Assembly (NCBI GenBank): GCA_964532465.1
Contig: CAZHHX010000007.1
Span: 1-64,000, forward strand
Reading direction: 5' to 3'
DNA: 64,000 bases
From: JAPLKB01 sp964532465
Lineage (GTDB): Bacteria > Desulfobacterota > Syntrophorhabdia > Syntrophorhabdales > Syntrophorhabdaceae
How positions within the stretch are numbered: position 1 is the first letter of the stretch; every line of letters starts with the position of its first letter. Below, piece by piece: positions 27,105-37,258 of this stretch. The notes beneath the pieces were generated by a model. That model was given only the letters and a program-made list of their open reading frames with translations, was not told where the DNA came from and made no database searches. Both the position numbers and the translations under genes were made by a program.

Positions 27105-28801
27105 TGAAATGTCTCCCCTGTCTGAACTTCTTTTATATTGAATTGGGTAAATGTGTTCATACTGCTGTAAGCGCTAAAAAACCTGTCCATGATGCAACCA
27201 AAGAGATAAAGATCGCCTATACCTGCAAACTGATCATAGCGTACCGTCATCTCGATCTTCTGACCTCGTATAAGCCTTCCCCTGAAAAGACGGTCGTAGG
27301 GATTTATATGGAGGTCAAGTATGCCGCCTATTCTTTTCATGTTACCAGCCAGCCTTGCTTTATCTCTGTCTTCCACTGAGACATAAAGGTTAAGAAGTTC
27401 ATTCAGGTTGTCCTTATTTGCCAGAGACAAATAATTGAGCGAAAGATGGGATATGAGCCGCCATACTGCATCCTGGTCTGATGGCGGTTCAATAGCGAAG
27501 GTAGGCGGCAGAATATTTCTGAAGGTCAGCATCTCAGGTGAATTAAAGGTGGCCTTGCATATGTCACCGAGCTGGAGCCTTTCTGTAAGATTACCGTTGG
27601 TGCATATTACTGTTATGGAAAGCGTCTCTTCCTTGGGCTCAGGCATATCATGAGGATAGACAAATGACAGGAATACCTCGGGAGCATTATTGACCGGTGA
27701 TCTTGATCTGATTGTCTGATACACATGTTTATCCTGCCTTGATCCTTTAAAAAGTGAAAGAGGCATATATTCTTTTTTTGCAATACTTCCCTGCTCATAT
27801 CCTGTTACACTCTCTATATCATAGACCTGATAATGATCGGGGTTCTCAAGTGACGGCCTGATCCTAAACCTTTCTGTCCGGTGGTCAAAAACAACAGGAT
27901 CCATTTCATGACGGAAAAGGTTGATCGCCGGCACAGCATTCATGATAAAGGTATCTTTTGTCACATGAAGTGCAGTATTCGGGGTATCGTCAAACTCGAA
28001 GATAATCTCGAACTGCTTTCCTTTGCCGCGATTTGTCCATCGTTCCCATCCGGTTAACTCCATAAAAGTAAACTTTCTGGGCAGCATAAAATATTCCTGC
28101 AAAAGCCTGTACGCGGAAAAAGACTGTACCGGATACAAAAGAAGAGGGTTCTGCAAATCAAAACCAATAGGCTTCAGAGCATCACGATGAAGCACAAATT
28201 GCTCTCCACCATCCGTTGGTTTGAGAATAATTCTGCTCAAAGAATGGTTAAGAAGCATAAAGGTATCCATTGCCTGAGTATGTGTCCCGCCGATAAAAAA
28301 ACAAAGGCGTCTCGGGTGCCACCTGGACAGGTCAATTCCCGTTAATTCCATGAGGAGTTTTATCTGTATGCTCTTGCCTGTTACTTGAGCAAACTGCACC
28401 GACATCTGACGCAAGGGGTGAATATCTATTTCAAAACAAGTCTGAAATTGGCATGACGTACCATCAATTTCGCTTGAAGCTATAAGAGTGCCTTCTTTTA
28501 CCGTAATGGTCTCAAGCACGTTAGGTTTAGGCTCAAACAAAACAATTGATGTAGCCGGGATGGTTCTTATATAATGAGGAAATATTACATCGATAACCTC
28601 ATTGATTAGCTTGGGAAATTCATTGCTTACTTTCTGGTATAAAAGCCCGGTGAGAAACGCTACGCCCTGAAGGAGCCGCTCAGCGTCAGGGTCCATTGAC
28701 GGACCGCTCAACATTGGCGCTGTTACAGGATGGGCTTTTGAGAACTCAACGGCAAGCTGCCTCAGATTTCGTAGCTCTTCTTCATAATATTTATTAAACA
28801 T
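27068..28801 (-). CDS. tssF: T6SS baseplate subunit TssF
   Basis: 577 residues, usual length. The start MFNKYYEEELRNLRQLAVEFSKAHP and the following SGPSMDPDAERLLQGVAFLTGLLYQKV are the hallmark N-terminus of TssF (VasA/ImpG). It builds the baseplate wedge with TssG, TssE and TssK. The central VFEPKPN and the late LSLNYLSL and DLHINPYDRLFRGRLIRGQKIEM segments also fit. It lies 13 bases after tssE and overlaps tssG. Confidence 0.95.
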   Translation of the reverse strand: MFNKYYEEELRNLRQLAVEFSKAHPVTAPMLSGPSMDPDAERLLQGVAFLTGLLYQKVSNEFPKLINEVIDVIFPHYIRTIPATSIVLFEPKPNVLETITVKEGTLIASSEIDGTSCQFQTCFEIDIHPLRQMSVQFAQVTGKSIQIKLLMELTGIDLSRWHPRRLCFFIGGTHTQAMDTFMLLNHSLSRIILKPTDGGEQFVLHRDALKPIGFDLQNPLLLYPVQSFSAYRLLQEYFMLPRKFTFMELTGWERWTNRGKGKQFEIIFEFDDTPNTALHVTKDTFIMNAVPAINLFRHEMDPVVFDHRTERFRIRPSLENPDHYQVYDIESVTGYEQGSIAKKEYMPLSLFKGSRQDKHVYQTIRSRSPVNNAPEVFLSFVYPHDMPEPKEETLSITVICTNGNLTERLQLGDICKATFNSPEMLTFRNILPPTFAIEPPSDQDAVWRLISHLSLNYLSLANKDNLNELLNLYVSVEDRDKARLAGNMKRIGGILDLHINPYDRLFRGRLIRGQKIEMTVRYDQFAGIGDLYLFGCIMDRFFSAYSSMNTFTQFNIKEVQTGETFQWPIRTGDRTLN

Positions 28802-28814
28802 TATTATGCCGTAT

Positions 28815-29285
28815 TTATTTGTCTATTCTTACCATGCCCTCTGATGTAACAACTGTCTCAAAGATTATGGGCGTTCTTGTATTCTGTTCTGATATCGACT
28901 CAGCGCTTAGTTTGAATCTCAGAGTAGATGAATCGTTTACCTCCGGTTCAAAACCCACTTTTACATTTACCAACCGCGGTTCATACTTTTGAATGATTGC
29001 CTTCATAATCTCTTCCAGTTCCTCCGCTGCCGCAGAAAGATTTTCGCCGGGAAAATTTGTAAGGTCCGGCATTCCATAGTCATCGGCAATGAGTACACTG
29101 CCCTGACGGGTATTCAGTATCTTACGGAGGTGCTGAAGTATAGACAGCACGTTCCTTGATGTATCCTTATCTGCTAACTCTTCGGGACTTTTTTCAAGAT
29201 TTCTGATCCTTTCAAGGAGAGTTTCATTATTCATAAGTAATATAAAGAAAACATTAAAATCAGGAGGGCTGCTGTTGTAAGCCAT
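28815..29285 (-). CDS. tssE: T6SS baseplate subunit TssE (gp25-like)
   Basis: 156 residues with a gp25/GPW lysozyme-like fold, the baseplate wedge protein that starts sheath assembly. Seen: LLERIRNLEKSPEE, then NVLSILQHLRKILNTRQGSVLIADDYGMPDL typical of TssE, and the conserved IIQKYEPRLVNVKV segment. The first ATG (29285) has an excellent but very close AGGAGG (2 bases away). An internal ATG at 29234 gives a protein starting MNNETLLERI, more typical of the family, but lacks a ribosome site. The start is therefore uncertain by 17 codons. It lies between hcp and tssF. Confidence 0.92.
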   Translation of the reverse strand: MAYNSSPPDFNVFFILLMNNETLLERIRNLEKSPEELADKDTSRNVLSILQHLRKILNTRQGSVLIADDYGMPDLTNFPGENLSAAAEELEEIMKAIIQKYEPRLVNVKVGFEPEVNDSSTLRFKLSAESISEQNTRTPIIFETVVTSEGMVRIDK

Positions 29286-29321
29286 GCCCTCCTGTGTAAA
29301 GCTTTTACCAATTTGAATTAC

Positions 29322-29807
29322 TTACGCCTTCGGTGCTTTCCAGTTATCTTCCGCTTCAATTCCATCGGGCGTATAAGTCCAGATGATATCCTCATACGTA
29401 AAGGATATATCAAGCATGTGCTTGAAAGGCTTGTTCTCTTCCATAAACGTAAAAGGGAACCACTCTCTCGCATTCACTACAATAGCCTCTTTCATTTTGA
29501 TGGTAAAATATTTTTCTTCCTGTCCTTTATCGCTTATTCTGAAGAATGTGATCTCTACGTCAAGATGTTCGCCTGAACAACATGCCTGAAAGAGTTTGGG
29601 TGTATGTTTCCCCATATTTGTGGTAAATACGAATGGTTTATGTATTCTCTGGCCTGTTGGAAGTCCTGTATGTGTATCGCGGGGAATTTCAACATTGTGG
29701 TCCATGGAGTAACCCATAATAAGGTTTTCGCGGCCCTGTTGAGTGCAATCACCTTGGATCTCGCCCTGATTCTTTCCAGTAACTTTCATATAAATTGTCA
29801 TTGCCAT
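29322..29807 (-). CDS. hcp: T6SS tube protein Hcp (TssD)
   Basis: 161 residues. Hcp hexamers stack into the inner tube pushed out by sheath contraction, and also carry small effectors. Family features: MAMTIYMKVTGKNQGEIQGD, then SMDHNVEIPRDTHTGLPTGQRIHKP in two pieces around the extended loop, and SFTYEDIIWTYTPDGIEAEDNWK at the end. GAGGAA lies 7-8 bases before the ATG. It is set apart from tssC by 235 bases holding a perfect hairpin, which may allow separate mRNA processing or expression. Confidence 0.95.
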   Translation of the reverse strand: MAMTIYMKVTGKNQGEIQGDCTQQGRENLIMGYSMDHNVEIPRDTHTGLPTGQRIHKPFVFTTNMGKHTPKLFQACCSGEHLDVEITFFRISDKGQEEKYFTIKMKEAIVVNAREWFPFTFMEENKPFKHMLDISFTYEDIIWTYTPDGIEAEDNWKAPKA

Positions 29808-29834
29808 ATCCAGTTTCCTCCTAATTTTTTAGTT

Positions 29835-29856
29835 CGTAACGCTTGGATGCGTTACG
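29835..29856 (-). promoter_or_regulatory. Perfect 8-bp hairpin in the hcp leader
   Basis: CGTAACGC and GCGTTACG form a perfect 8-bp stem around a 6-base loop, about 28 bases before the hcp start. It is followed (minus strand) by AACTAAAAAATTAGGAGG, so there is no U-tract and it is not a clear terminator. It could protect the 5' end of an hcp mRNA or serve as an operator. The rest of the 235-base tssC-hcp spacer is AT-rich with no gene. Confidence 0.5.
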
Positions 29857-30042
29857 TTGCAAAATTGCTTGCTGTGGAATCTGTGCCATTGGTAAAAAAA
29901 TCCAAAATCAGATGCCTCTTAATGAATTAAAAAATCTCTCCAGCTCACCATATCAATCTATAAAATAAAAACGGCATCAAAATAATCTTCAAATGCTAAA
30001 TAACAATATAAACAAATATTTATATGCCATTTGCATTGTTCA

Positions 30043-31530
30043 TCATTTTTTGTCCAGCTTGCCTGCAAGGGAAAGGGTAAAGGAAGCGCCCATATATTTA
30101 AAATGGGGCTGTACCGTCATATTAACCCTGTACCAGCCGGGATCGCCTTCAACATCGGAAACGGTGATCTGTGCTTTTCTCAACGGACGTCTGCTTCTCA
30201 CCCCTGGAGAAACGCTGTCCTGATCGGCAATATATTGCCTTATCCAATTGTTCAGCTCAGTTTCCATATCATTTTTATCTTTCCATGTGCCGATATTCTC
30301 CCTCTGAATAACCTTGATATAGTGGGCAAGACGACTGATCACAAAGGTATATGGAAGCTGGGTACCGAGTTTATAGTTTGTTTCAGCCTCTTTCCCTTCC
30401 GGAGTATTGGCAAATACCTTTGGCTTCTGCACGGAATTTGCGGAGAAGAAGGCGGCGTTATCACTTCCTTTTCTCATGGTGAGGGCAATAAAACCTTCTT
30501 CGGCAAGTTCAAACTCACGGCGTTCTGAAATAAGTATTTCTGTTGGTATCTTGGTCTGAAGCTCACCCATAGATTCATACTGGTATACAGGCAGATCTTC
30601 CACTGCCCCTCCTCCCTGAGGACCTATTATATTGGCACACCAGCGGTATTTTGCAAAGCTGTCGGTTATTCTGGAAGCAAAGGTAAAGGCGCTGTTACCC
30701 CAAAGAAATTTGTTGTCTCCATTGGCAACATCTTCTTTGTAGTTAAAGCTTTTAACCGGCTGCGTATCAGGACCGTATGGAAGGCGAAGAAGAAAATGGG
30801 GAAGTGTAAGAGCTACATTCCTTGAATCCTCACTTTCTCTGAATGACTGCCATTTGATATATTGAGGCATCTCAAATATGGATTTAAGGTCTTTCAAGTT
30901 AGGAAGCCCTGAAAAATCATCAAGACCGAAAAATTGCGATCCCACTGCTGCGACAAAAGGTGCGTGAGACATTGTGGCAACGCTTGCTATGGATTGAAGG
31001 AGCTTTATGTCCTGGGCTCCAGGTCCGAATTCATAGTTTCCAAGAATCAATCCGAAGGGTTTGCCGCCGAACTGACCAAATTCGCTTGTGTATATGTTTT
31101 TATAAAGACCGGATTTTGTTATTTCCGGTGCGTCCTCAAAATCGTCGAGAAGATCCTGTTTGGTCACATTCATTATCTCGATTTTTATATTTTCCCTGAA
31201 ATCAGTTTTGTCAATGAGAAATTTAAGTGAACGCCAGGTCGATTCCAGTTTCTGAAATTGTTCATTGTGAAGTATCTCGTTCATCTGTGCGCTGAGTTTC
31301 TGGTCAAGGCTTACTATCATATCATCAACAAGCGCCTGCGTTATCTTTTCAACTTCCTTCCCGGGCTTCAACAGTTCATCTATGAAGATCTGAAGACCCT
31401 GCTTTGTCATAGCGTAACCATCATCAGTCGGTTTCATACGGGTTGCCTGGACAATATCATCGAGCAAGGATAATTCTTCGGCTGCCTGCGGAGCCTGGGA
31501 CTCTTGTACCTTTTTTTCTTCTTCAGCCAT
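30043..31530 (-). CDS. tssC: T6SS sheath large subunit TssC
   Basis: 495 residues, usual length. TssC (VipB) pairs with TssB to make the contractile sheath; its N-terminal helix is pulled by ClpV. Motifs: LDDIVQATRMKP at the start, SLDQKLSAQMNEILHNEQFQKLES, TWRSLKFLID near residue 100, then PFGLILGNYEFGPG, FVAAVGSQFFGL and the late FVISRLAHYIKVIQRENIG and YWYRVNM-like GWYRVNMTVQPHFKYMGA. It lies 17 bases after tssB. Confidence 0.96.
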   Translation of the reverse strand: MAEEEKKVQESQAPQAAEELSLLDDIVQATRMKPTDDGYAMTKQGLQIFIDELLKPGKEVEKITQALVDDMIVSLDQKLSAQMNEILHNEQFQKLESTWRSLKFLIDKTDFRENIKIEIMNVTKQDLLDDFEDAPEITKSGLYKNIYTSEFGQFGGKPFGLILGNYEFGPGAQDIKLLQSIASVATMSHAPFVAAVGSQFFGLDDFSGLPNLKDLKSIFEMPQYIKWQSFRESEDSRNVALTLPHFLLRLPYGPDTQPVKSFNYKEDVANGDNKFLWGNSAFTFASRITDSFAKYRWCANIIGPQGGGAVEDLPVYQYESMGELQTKIPTEILISERREFELAEEGFIALTMRKGSDNAAFFSANSVQKPKVFANTPEGKEAETNYKLGTQLPYTFVISRLAHYIKVIQRENIGTWKDKNDMETELNNWIRQYIADQDSVSPGVRSRRPLRKAQITVSDVEGDPGWYRVNMTVQPHFKYMGASFTLSLAGKLDKK

Positions 31531-31547
31531 ATATCTTCTCCTCCCTT

Positions 31548-32033
31548 CTATGATTCGATATTCAATTCCTTAATAAGCCGTTCACGTGCACCTTCGTCCT
31601 TAACAATATCCTGAATTTTTTTACGGAATTCAGGTACATTTCCAAGAGGACCCTTGAGCGCCTTAAGGGCATCCCTCAGCCCCATGAGCTGTTTTAATTC
31701 AGGCACTTTCTGAATAATTGCATCCGGGTCAAAATCTTTTATTTTATTAAAATCAAGGCTTACACTCATCTGCGCGTCCGGCTCCGAAGAGAGCTTATTC
31801 GGCACAATAATATCAGCTTTCACCTTTGAAGCGGCAAGTACATCATCGAAATTGTCTTTATCAATGTTGATGGGCTTTCGATCTTCAACGGTACGGCTGT
31901 CAGGACTGCCCGTAAAATCACTAGTTACCAGTATTTTAAGGGGTAGTTCAACTTCTTCTTTTGCATCGCCTGTGGCAGGACGGTATACAATATTTACGCG
32001 TTCCTTGGGTGCAACCGAAGCTTCTTTTGCCAT
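31548..32033 (-). CDS. tssB: T6SS sheath small subunit TssB
   Basis: 161 residues. TssB (VipA) forms the sheath with TssC. Motifs: RVNIVYRPATGDAKEEVELPLKILVTSDF near the N-terminus (interrupted only by usual substitutions), the RKPINIDKDNFDDVLAA segment, and the C-terminal LRDALKALKGPLGNVPEFRKKIQ. A GGAGGTG site precedes the ATG. The 126-base spacer before it is AT-rich and holds the small palindrome AACACTGTGTT; no clear promoter was found there. Confidence 0.95.
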   Translation of the reverse strand: MAKEASVAPKERVNIVYRPATGDAKEEVELPLKILVTSDFTGSPDSRTVEDRKPINIDKDNFDDVLAASKVKADIIVPNKLSSEPDAQMSVSLDFNKIKDFDPDAIIQKVPELKQLMGLRDALKALKGPLGNVPEFRKKIQDIVKDEGARERLIKELNIES

Positions 32034-32159
32034 TCTACACCTCCATATTTACTCTTAATTTATTTTAAATTCAAAACACACCATATTAAAGTAACATTTA
32101 ACACAGTGTTGTATGCAAAGCAAGTACTTAGTAATAATTTTTCTTTACCGTAAAAATCA

Positions 32160-33725
32160 TCATATAACAAATGCTAAAGCCCCGGCAGGGTCAATGAGGC
32201 TCAGCTTCTTTATTGTCTCTTCCATTAAAAGTTCCTCGCCTTCGATCTTCTGTCGTCTCAAACCGGAAAGTATTGTCTGATAAGCATCTATAGCAAGCGA
32301 TGGGTCCCATGCCTCCACTTTGTATGTTTCAATAGAAGAAAGGAGCTCACGAAAATAAGGCATTGAAAGTCTTATCTGGTTAATCTTAAAGAGGAAGCGG
32401 CAAAACCATATTTCCCGCATAAAGCGTTCGCGCTCCGAAGAGGCACTCCCTATTTTATTATGCAACATCCTCAACGCTTCCGGTATGTCGCCTCCATTGG
32501 CAAGTGTCTCGGCCTCGTCAGTCTCTTTTTTTATCTGTTCATCAAAACCGGATGATGCTGCACCGCCGGTTTTGCCTCGACTTGCGTTGTCATCTTGCAT
32601 AATGTTTTCAAGCCATCCACAGGTAACCTCATCAGCAAAAGGCGTACCGTCCGAAAACGAAAGTTTTTCTATTCCTTTTAAACGCCTTGCATACAAAGCC
32701 GTTTCATCTGTTATTTCCTTTGCAACGGTCTTCAGATTCAAATGGCCAAGAGCCTCGCTAACATAACGGCTCAAATCAATCCAGAAAAGGAATTCCTGGA
32801 CTTTTGTTTCAGCAGCATAGAGAAGTTCCTGCCAGTTTCCTGTATTGTAAAATCCTTTTAAAATGTTCTGTATTTGTTCATCGGGAGGAGGCAGCATGGT
32901 TTTACCTTCTTTATCACCGGGCGGTACGCTTTCCACGGTAGACCACGCAATAAAACGGTTGATACGGAAACAGAGAGGCGGCAATGGCTTTTGCTCCATA
33001 AGACCATTGGATATTTTTTTCATTGCGTCGAAAATCTGGCGCATGATTTTATCCATGTCATCACCGGCAATAATGTCGGGTACGGGAATTACAGAATGTT
33101 GGGCACTGCCTGCTGTAGGTGCCGGGGTTCCGGCCTTCGCTTTTGCCTCTCCGGCTGTTTCAGGTTTAGATTCTTCAATATTTGATGCCTCTGTATTGAG
33201 AAGTGACATGACCGATGAAATAACTGACCTCATCTCCGGAGGTTCGTCAAGATTATCACCAAGAAAAACATCGATTGCATTGAGATCATCAGAAAGACTG
33301 TCTATATCCTCCTGCTGCCATATCTCCGTGTCCATGCCGGTTAAGCTCCCGTCCAGCGTGTCAATCAACCAGTCCAGGGCATTCATTCTACCTCTTATGC
33401 GCGCTTTCGGGGGGAACATGGTATCCCAATATGTCTCAAATAAATCCCTGTATACATGAAAGCCGTTGGCAAGACCTTTCAAGCCCTCAGTCTTAAGAAG
33501 TCCTATGCAGAGATAACTGCTTACCAGTATATCCTTTGAATGCTCCTTTAGAATTTGTTCAGAAATGTCGACCACCTGTTTCCAGTCCAAGGGACTTGAA
33601 ACAGATATGGATGAACTTTTACTTATTTCAGAGGAAAGTTTATCGTAAAGAGGGTCTGTACGTATATCTCTCCCGGCTGGATTCGGACCGGGTATTGGCG
33701 TTTTCCCTATATCAAGCAATTCCAT
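32160..33725 (-). CDS. tssA: T6SS assembly cap protein TssA
   Basis: 521 residues. TssA organises baseplate priming and sheath/tube polymerisation. The N-terminal ImpA-type domain spans about residues 5-130, with PIPGPNPAGRDIRTDPLYDKLSSE at its start and the characteristic LGLLKTEGL-like YLCIGLLKTEGLKGLANGF and YWDTMFPP segments. A variable middle follows, and a helical C-terminal domain ends in ETIKKLSLIDPAGALAFVI. It sits 8 bases after tssM and 126 bases before tssB. Confidence 0.93.
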   Translation of the reverse strand: MELLDIGKTPIPGPNPAGRDIRTDPLYDKLSSEISKSSSISVSSPLDWKQVVDISEQILKEHSKDILVSSYLCIGLLKTEGLKGLANGFHVYRDLFETYWDTMFPPKARIRGRMNALDWLIDTLDGSLTGMDTEIWQQEDIDSLSDDLNAIDVFLGDNLDEPPEMRSVISSVMSLLNTEASNIEESKPETAGEAKAKAGTPAPTAGSAQHSVIPVPDIIAGDDMDKIMRQIFDAMKKISNGLMEQKPLPPLCFRINRFIAWSTVESVPPGDKEGKTMLPPPDEQIQNILKGFYNTGNWQELLYAAETKVQEFLFWIDLSRYVSEALGHLNLKTVAKEITDETALYARRLKGIEKLSFSDGTPFADEVTCGWLENIMQDDNASRGKTGGAASSGFDEQIKKETDEAETLANGGDIPEALRMLHNKIGSASSERERFMREIWFCRFLFKINQIRLSMPYFRELLSSIETYKVEAWDPSLAIDAYQTILSGLRRQKIEGEELLMEETIKKLSLIDPAGALAFVI

Positions 33726-33733
33726 ACAAATCC

Positions 33734-36700
33734 TTACCGGCTCGACGCACTGGTTTTATTTTCCGATTCGCACCGTGTAATAACGGAGGGTATCTTCGGG
33801 GATGTGCCCTTCAGAAGGTCTATAACAGGCAGTGCATGTTCTATCTTGTACTGAATTTTTATCCATTTGACACTGATATTCGCAAGAGCATCCTTTGCAT
33901 CAGGGAACTCCTCAGCATTAAATATGCGCGCGCCGGTTCTGAAGTCGGAGAGAAATTTTGGAAAACCCATTTGTCCTTTGTATATTTTATTTATTGTAAG
34001 ATTTGGAAGCTGTATCATCAAAGAAGTATCACCACATTTTTCAGGCGACCAGCGCAGTATTCCTTTATCTTTGTAGTTATAATTCTTTACTACACCTTCA
34101 CTGTCTGCACATTGAACAGAAAGTGTCACCGCTAAAGGTTTTACAGAAGCCTCGTCATTGACTGATATGGGAATCGTTCCGATATTTACGATATATTCAG
34201 GTTGATAAGCTACAAGGGCGCTTTCACCACGGTTTATAAAACCCAGGAAGTCCGGCTGAAAACCGACTGTGTGTTCAAATGGCGTAGTTTCGTATATTTT
34301 CCTTGAGGTATAACCCCATTTGCCCGCTGCAAGGAATGGTTTTGCAGGCCCATCCCTGAATTTCCACACAACACCGTCTTTTTTATCAAAGAGGAGTTTC
34401 GGGAGTTTGTCTTTGGAGACGCCCCCCGCTTTTCCGACAACATCCTGCTCCCATTGATTCTGGATAGTGCACGATGCCTTTTTCGTACCATATGTGAGCA
34501 GGTAGTTGATGGGGCCGCCTACAAGTTTCCAGACAAATTCCGTGTTGTCTTTAAAATCCTTTAAAGTATTTTTCAGGTTATAATATTGTACGAAGGCAAT
34601 ATTAAATGGCGATTTACTCTCGGTTGCAGCGGCAAGATCGGTAAAAAGCTCGGCAGTAAGACGGTAACAGTTCTCATTTGATGTGGCAATAGGAGCGATC
34701 TGTCCCATAGTTTTATTTAATTCGACATATACATTGCCCGCAGCAATTCGCCTGTCGAGATTAGCGCCTGCCTTGGGTTGAAATCGTTCAAGATCCTGAA
34801 CTACTTTTTTTTCTTCATCTAATAATTTTGTTTTCACATCTTTTTTCGCTTTTTTATCATCCTGCACAGAAATCTTTCTGGCCTCGTCAAATTCTACTAC
34901 AAGCTGAGCCCATTGAGGAGGATTTGTCAGATAATCATCCTGCGAAAGCTCCGCAGCGGCCTTTTTTAGAAAAATCCAATAGGGATTCTGATCGGTAGTC
35001 ATCGCCATGGCCATGCTGTTCCTGTCTGTCTCTGACTTAACAAAAGAATCGCCTTTGTTGAAGTTTACCGCAAATTGTTGCCATGCATTTATGTATTGTG
35101 TGCGGTACCATTCCCAGAAATTTTTCACCGTGACGTCTTTCGGTTTTTCTTTCGCTCCTGCCTTTTCCATGGACTCCATAAATTGTTTTAGTTTTTTCTG
35201 ACCGTCCTTTGTGTACTCACCAGGAATAGTGATAGGGCTTTTTGCTTCTCTCTCACCGGATTTAGTCCAAAAATCGTCGAGATAAATTGTGTAGACATTG
35301 AGCATGGATTGTTTTACAAGCCATTTAAGATCTTTATGTTTTTTCAAAATATCATTTAATGCAGCCTGCAGGAGTTCCAGTGTGCGTGACAAATCAGCCT
35401 TATTGTGGTCCAGGTCCAGACACGCTTTATATGTATCGGCCGCTGTTGCAGCCACTGGCGAGGGCACCTGCGGATACATAAATGCCATAATGTTTGTAAA
35501 TGTTCTGCGAAAATCGTCCATACCTTCGAATTCCTTTTCTCTTCTAAAGAATCCGCCATGCTCAAGATAGTACTTTACAAAATATATGCGGGCAATGAGA
35601 AATTCAGCATAGACTGCAATTGTATCGCTGTCTGTTGCCGCGCTTATCTTGTTGACATTTCTGTAAAGATCACCGTCAAAATTCAGCAGAAATCCTTCAC
35701 GGTAAAGCTTTACATAATAGTCTTTTGCTTTTTTCTCAAAATCATTTGCAGCGGTAAGTCCAAAGGAGGGCAAAAACCACCGCCTGTTTGACTCATGGAC
35801 TTCGGATATCTGAATCCGGAATTTTTCAAGCATCAAGATATCATTTGTAAGATTCTTTTCAAGTACGGGACGTGTCTTAAATACAGTTACAAAATTGCCC
35901 AGTGCTCTGACGTTATGAAAAAAAGATGCCGTAAGAAGTCCGGTTAAGGCAATAAAAATAAATACTATCGAGAGGAAACCGAGACTGCCCGTAAGTCGCC
36001 GCCATTTTATAAATTCATATACCGGCCGCATGAAATAACGATCCATGGGCAAGATCTGACCGAAAAAATCCTGCAGAAAGAGGCCGCGGCTTAGAGTCTT
36101 TCCGGACTCGCCTACTGCCGGTTGTCCAGCCATTTCAAGGAAACGGGAATGTGACTCACTGTCCTGTCGGGCACTTGAGAAATATATGCCCCTTAAAATC
36201 GGTGTTTCCTGATAAGGGTTCTCCTCAAATACAGATTTGGTAAATTCCTTCAAAGCTGTTTTTAAAGACATAAATTCCTGGAGGAAAATGAGCGTTCCCG
36301 GATCAGGGTTGTCTGCACTACTTTCAATTATACCTGTGCGGATCTCATGCAAACGCTCCCCTGTGACAGCAAAAGTCTGTTCAACAATCTTTTCCCATCC
36401 GGCATGTTCATCGGAATTAAGGTAGCCCGCTGTCTGATTCGTGTCATCTGAGGGCAATTTAAGGAAGGTATCGGCAAAACCGTATACCATATCCATCTTT
36501 GTCACAAGGAAATATACGGGGAATTTAGCCCCTGATACACGCATAAGCTGATCGATTCGTTTTCGTATGCTCTGTCCGTCAGCCCTTAATGTCATCGGAT
36601 CGGCAAAAAGGAGTTTCTCGGCAGACACAGTGACAATCAGGCCGTTTACCGGTTCACGGCGTCTGTATTTTGCCAGAAGGACAAGAAGTTCTTCCCATTC

Positions 36701-37258
36701 CTCTTTGTCTGCAGACTCATCGACAGGGATTGTGTAACGTCCCGCCGTATCAAGGATGATGGCGTTATCAAGGAACCACCAGTCGCAGTTTTCTGTTGCT
36801 GCAAGTCCTGCAGTGCGGGTAATATCGGATACAGGCGAGTTGAGCTTCGCATTTTTGATGGCAGTAGTCTTCCCTGCTCCTGATTCTCCGATAATAATAT
36901 ACCAGGGTATGGCATATATGGGGTCGCTTATTCCCCGTTTTATATTTGAAGCACGCAGCAGATCAACGGACTCCTTCCACCTGACTTGAAGGTCCTTAAG
37001 CTCCTGGCGTTCATGGACAGCAGACCGTTTTATAGCAGCCTCATCAAGCTCCACAACTCTATGTACAAATTTCCTTTCTTTTCTCCTTGTTAAATATTTC
37101 TTCAGAAACAGAAAACTTATCCATACGCCAATAACACCGGCATACATGGCAACACCGATCCACCATTGCCAGCCCTTTTTCAGAATAAGCCAGATGTCGA
37201 GACCGGCTAAAATAGCAAGAATAAGAACTATTAGGAGTATTTTAAGGAATTTTTTCAC
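33734..37258 (-). CDS. tssM: T6SS membrane complex protein TssM (IcmF-like)
   Basis: 1174 residues. TssM spans the inner membrane and, with TssL and TssJ, forms the envelope complex. Two membrane segments lie at about 5-25 and 32-53, and a third at about 430-450 (IVFIFIALTGLLTASFF). The cytoplasmic domain has Walker A GESGAGKT at 124-131, so this is a nucleotide-binding version. The large periplasmic part ends in a DUF1215/TssM-C beta domain. Its ATG overlaps the tssL stop by 4 bases. No ppkA/fha/pppA regulatory genes lie next to it. Confidence 0.95.
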   Translation of the reverse strand: MKKFLKILLIVLILAILAGLDIWLILKKGWQWWIGVAMYAGVIGVWISFLFLKKYLTRRKERKFVHRVVELDEAAIKRSAVHERQELKDLQVRWKESVDLLRASNIKRGISDPIYAIPWYIIIGESGAGKTTAIKNAKLNSPVSDITRTAGLAATENCDWWFLDNAIILDTAGRYTIPVDESADKEEWEELLVLLAKYRRREPVNGLIVTVSAEKLLFADPMTLRADGQSIRKRIDQLMRVSGAKFPVYFLVTKMDMVYGFADTFLKLPSDDTNQTAGYLNSDEHAGWEKIVEQTFAVTGERLHEIRTGIIESSADNPDPGTLIFLQEFMSLKTALKEFTKSVFEENPYQETPILRGIYFSSARQDSESHSRFLEMAGQPAVGESGKTLSRGLFLQDFFGQILPMDRYFMRPVYEFIKWRRLTGSLGFLSIVFIFIALTGLLTASFFHNVRALGNFVTVFKTRPVLEKNLTNDILMLEKFRIQISEVHESNRRWFLPSFGLTAANDFEKKAKDYYVKLYREGFLLNFDGDLYRNVNKISAATDSDTIAVYAEFLIARIYFVKYYLEHGGFFRREKEFEGMDDFRRTFTNIMAFMYPQVPSPVAATAADTYKACLDLDHNKADLSRTLELLQAALNDILKKHKDLKWLVKQSMLNVYTIYLDDFWTKSGEREAKSPITIPGEYTKDGQKKLKQFMESMEKAGAKEKPKDVTVKNFWEWYRTQYINAWQQFAVNFNKGDSFVKSETDRNSMAMAMTTDQNPYWIFLKKAAAELSQDDYLTNPPQWAQLVVEFDEARKISVQDDKKAKKDVKTKLLDEEKKVVQDLERFQPKAGANLDRRIAAGNVYVELNKTMGQIAPIATSNENCYRLTAELFTDLAAATESKSPFNIAFVQYYNLKNTLKDFKDNTEFVWKLVGGPINYLLTYGTKKASCTIQNQWEQDVVGKAGGVSKDKLPKLLFDKKDGVVWKFRDGPAKPFLAAGKWGYTSRKIYETTPFEHTVGFQPDFLGFINRGESALVAYQPEYIVNIGTIPISVNDEASVKPLAVTLSVQCADSEGVVKNYNYKDKGILRWSPEKCGDTSLMIQLPNLTINKIYKGQMGFPKFLSDFRTGARIFNAEEFPDAKDALANISVKWIKIQYKIEHALPVIDLLKGTSPKIPSVITRCESENKTSASSR

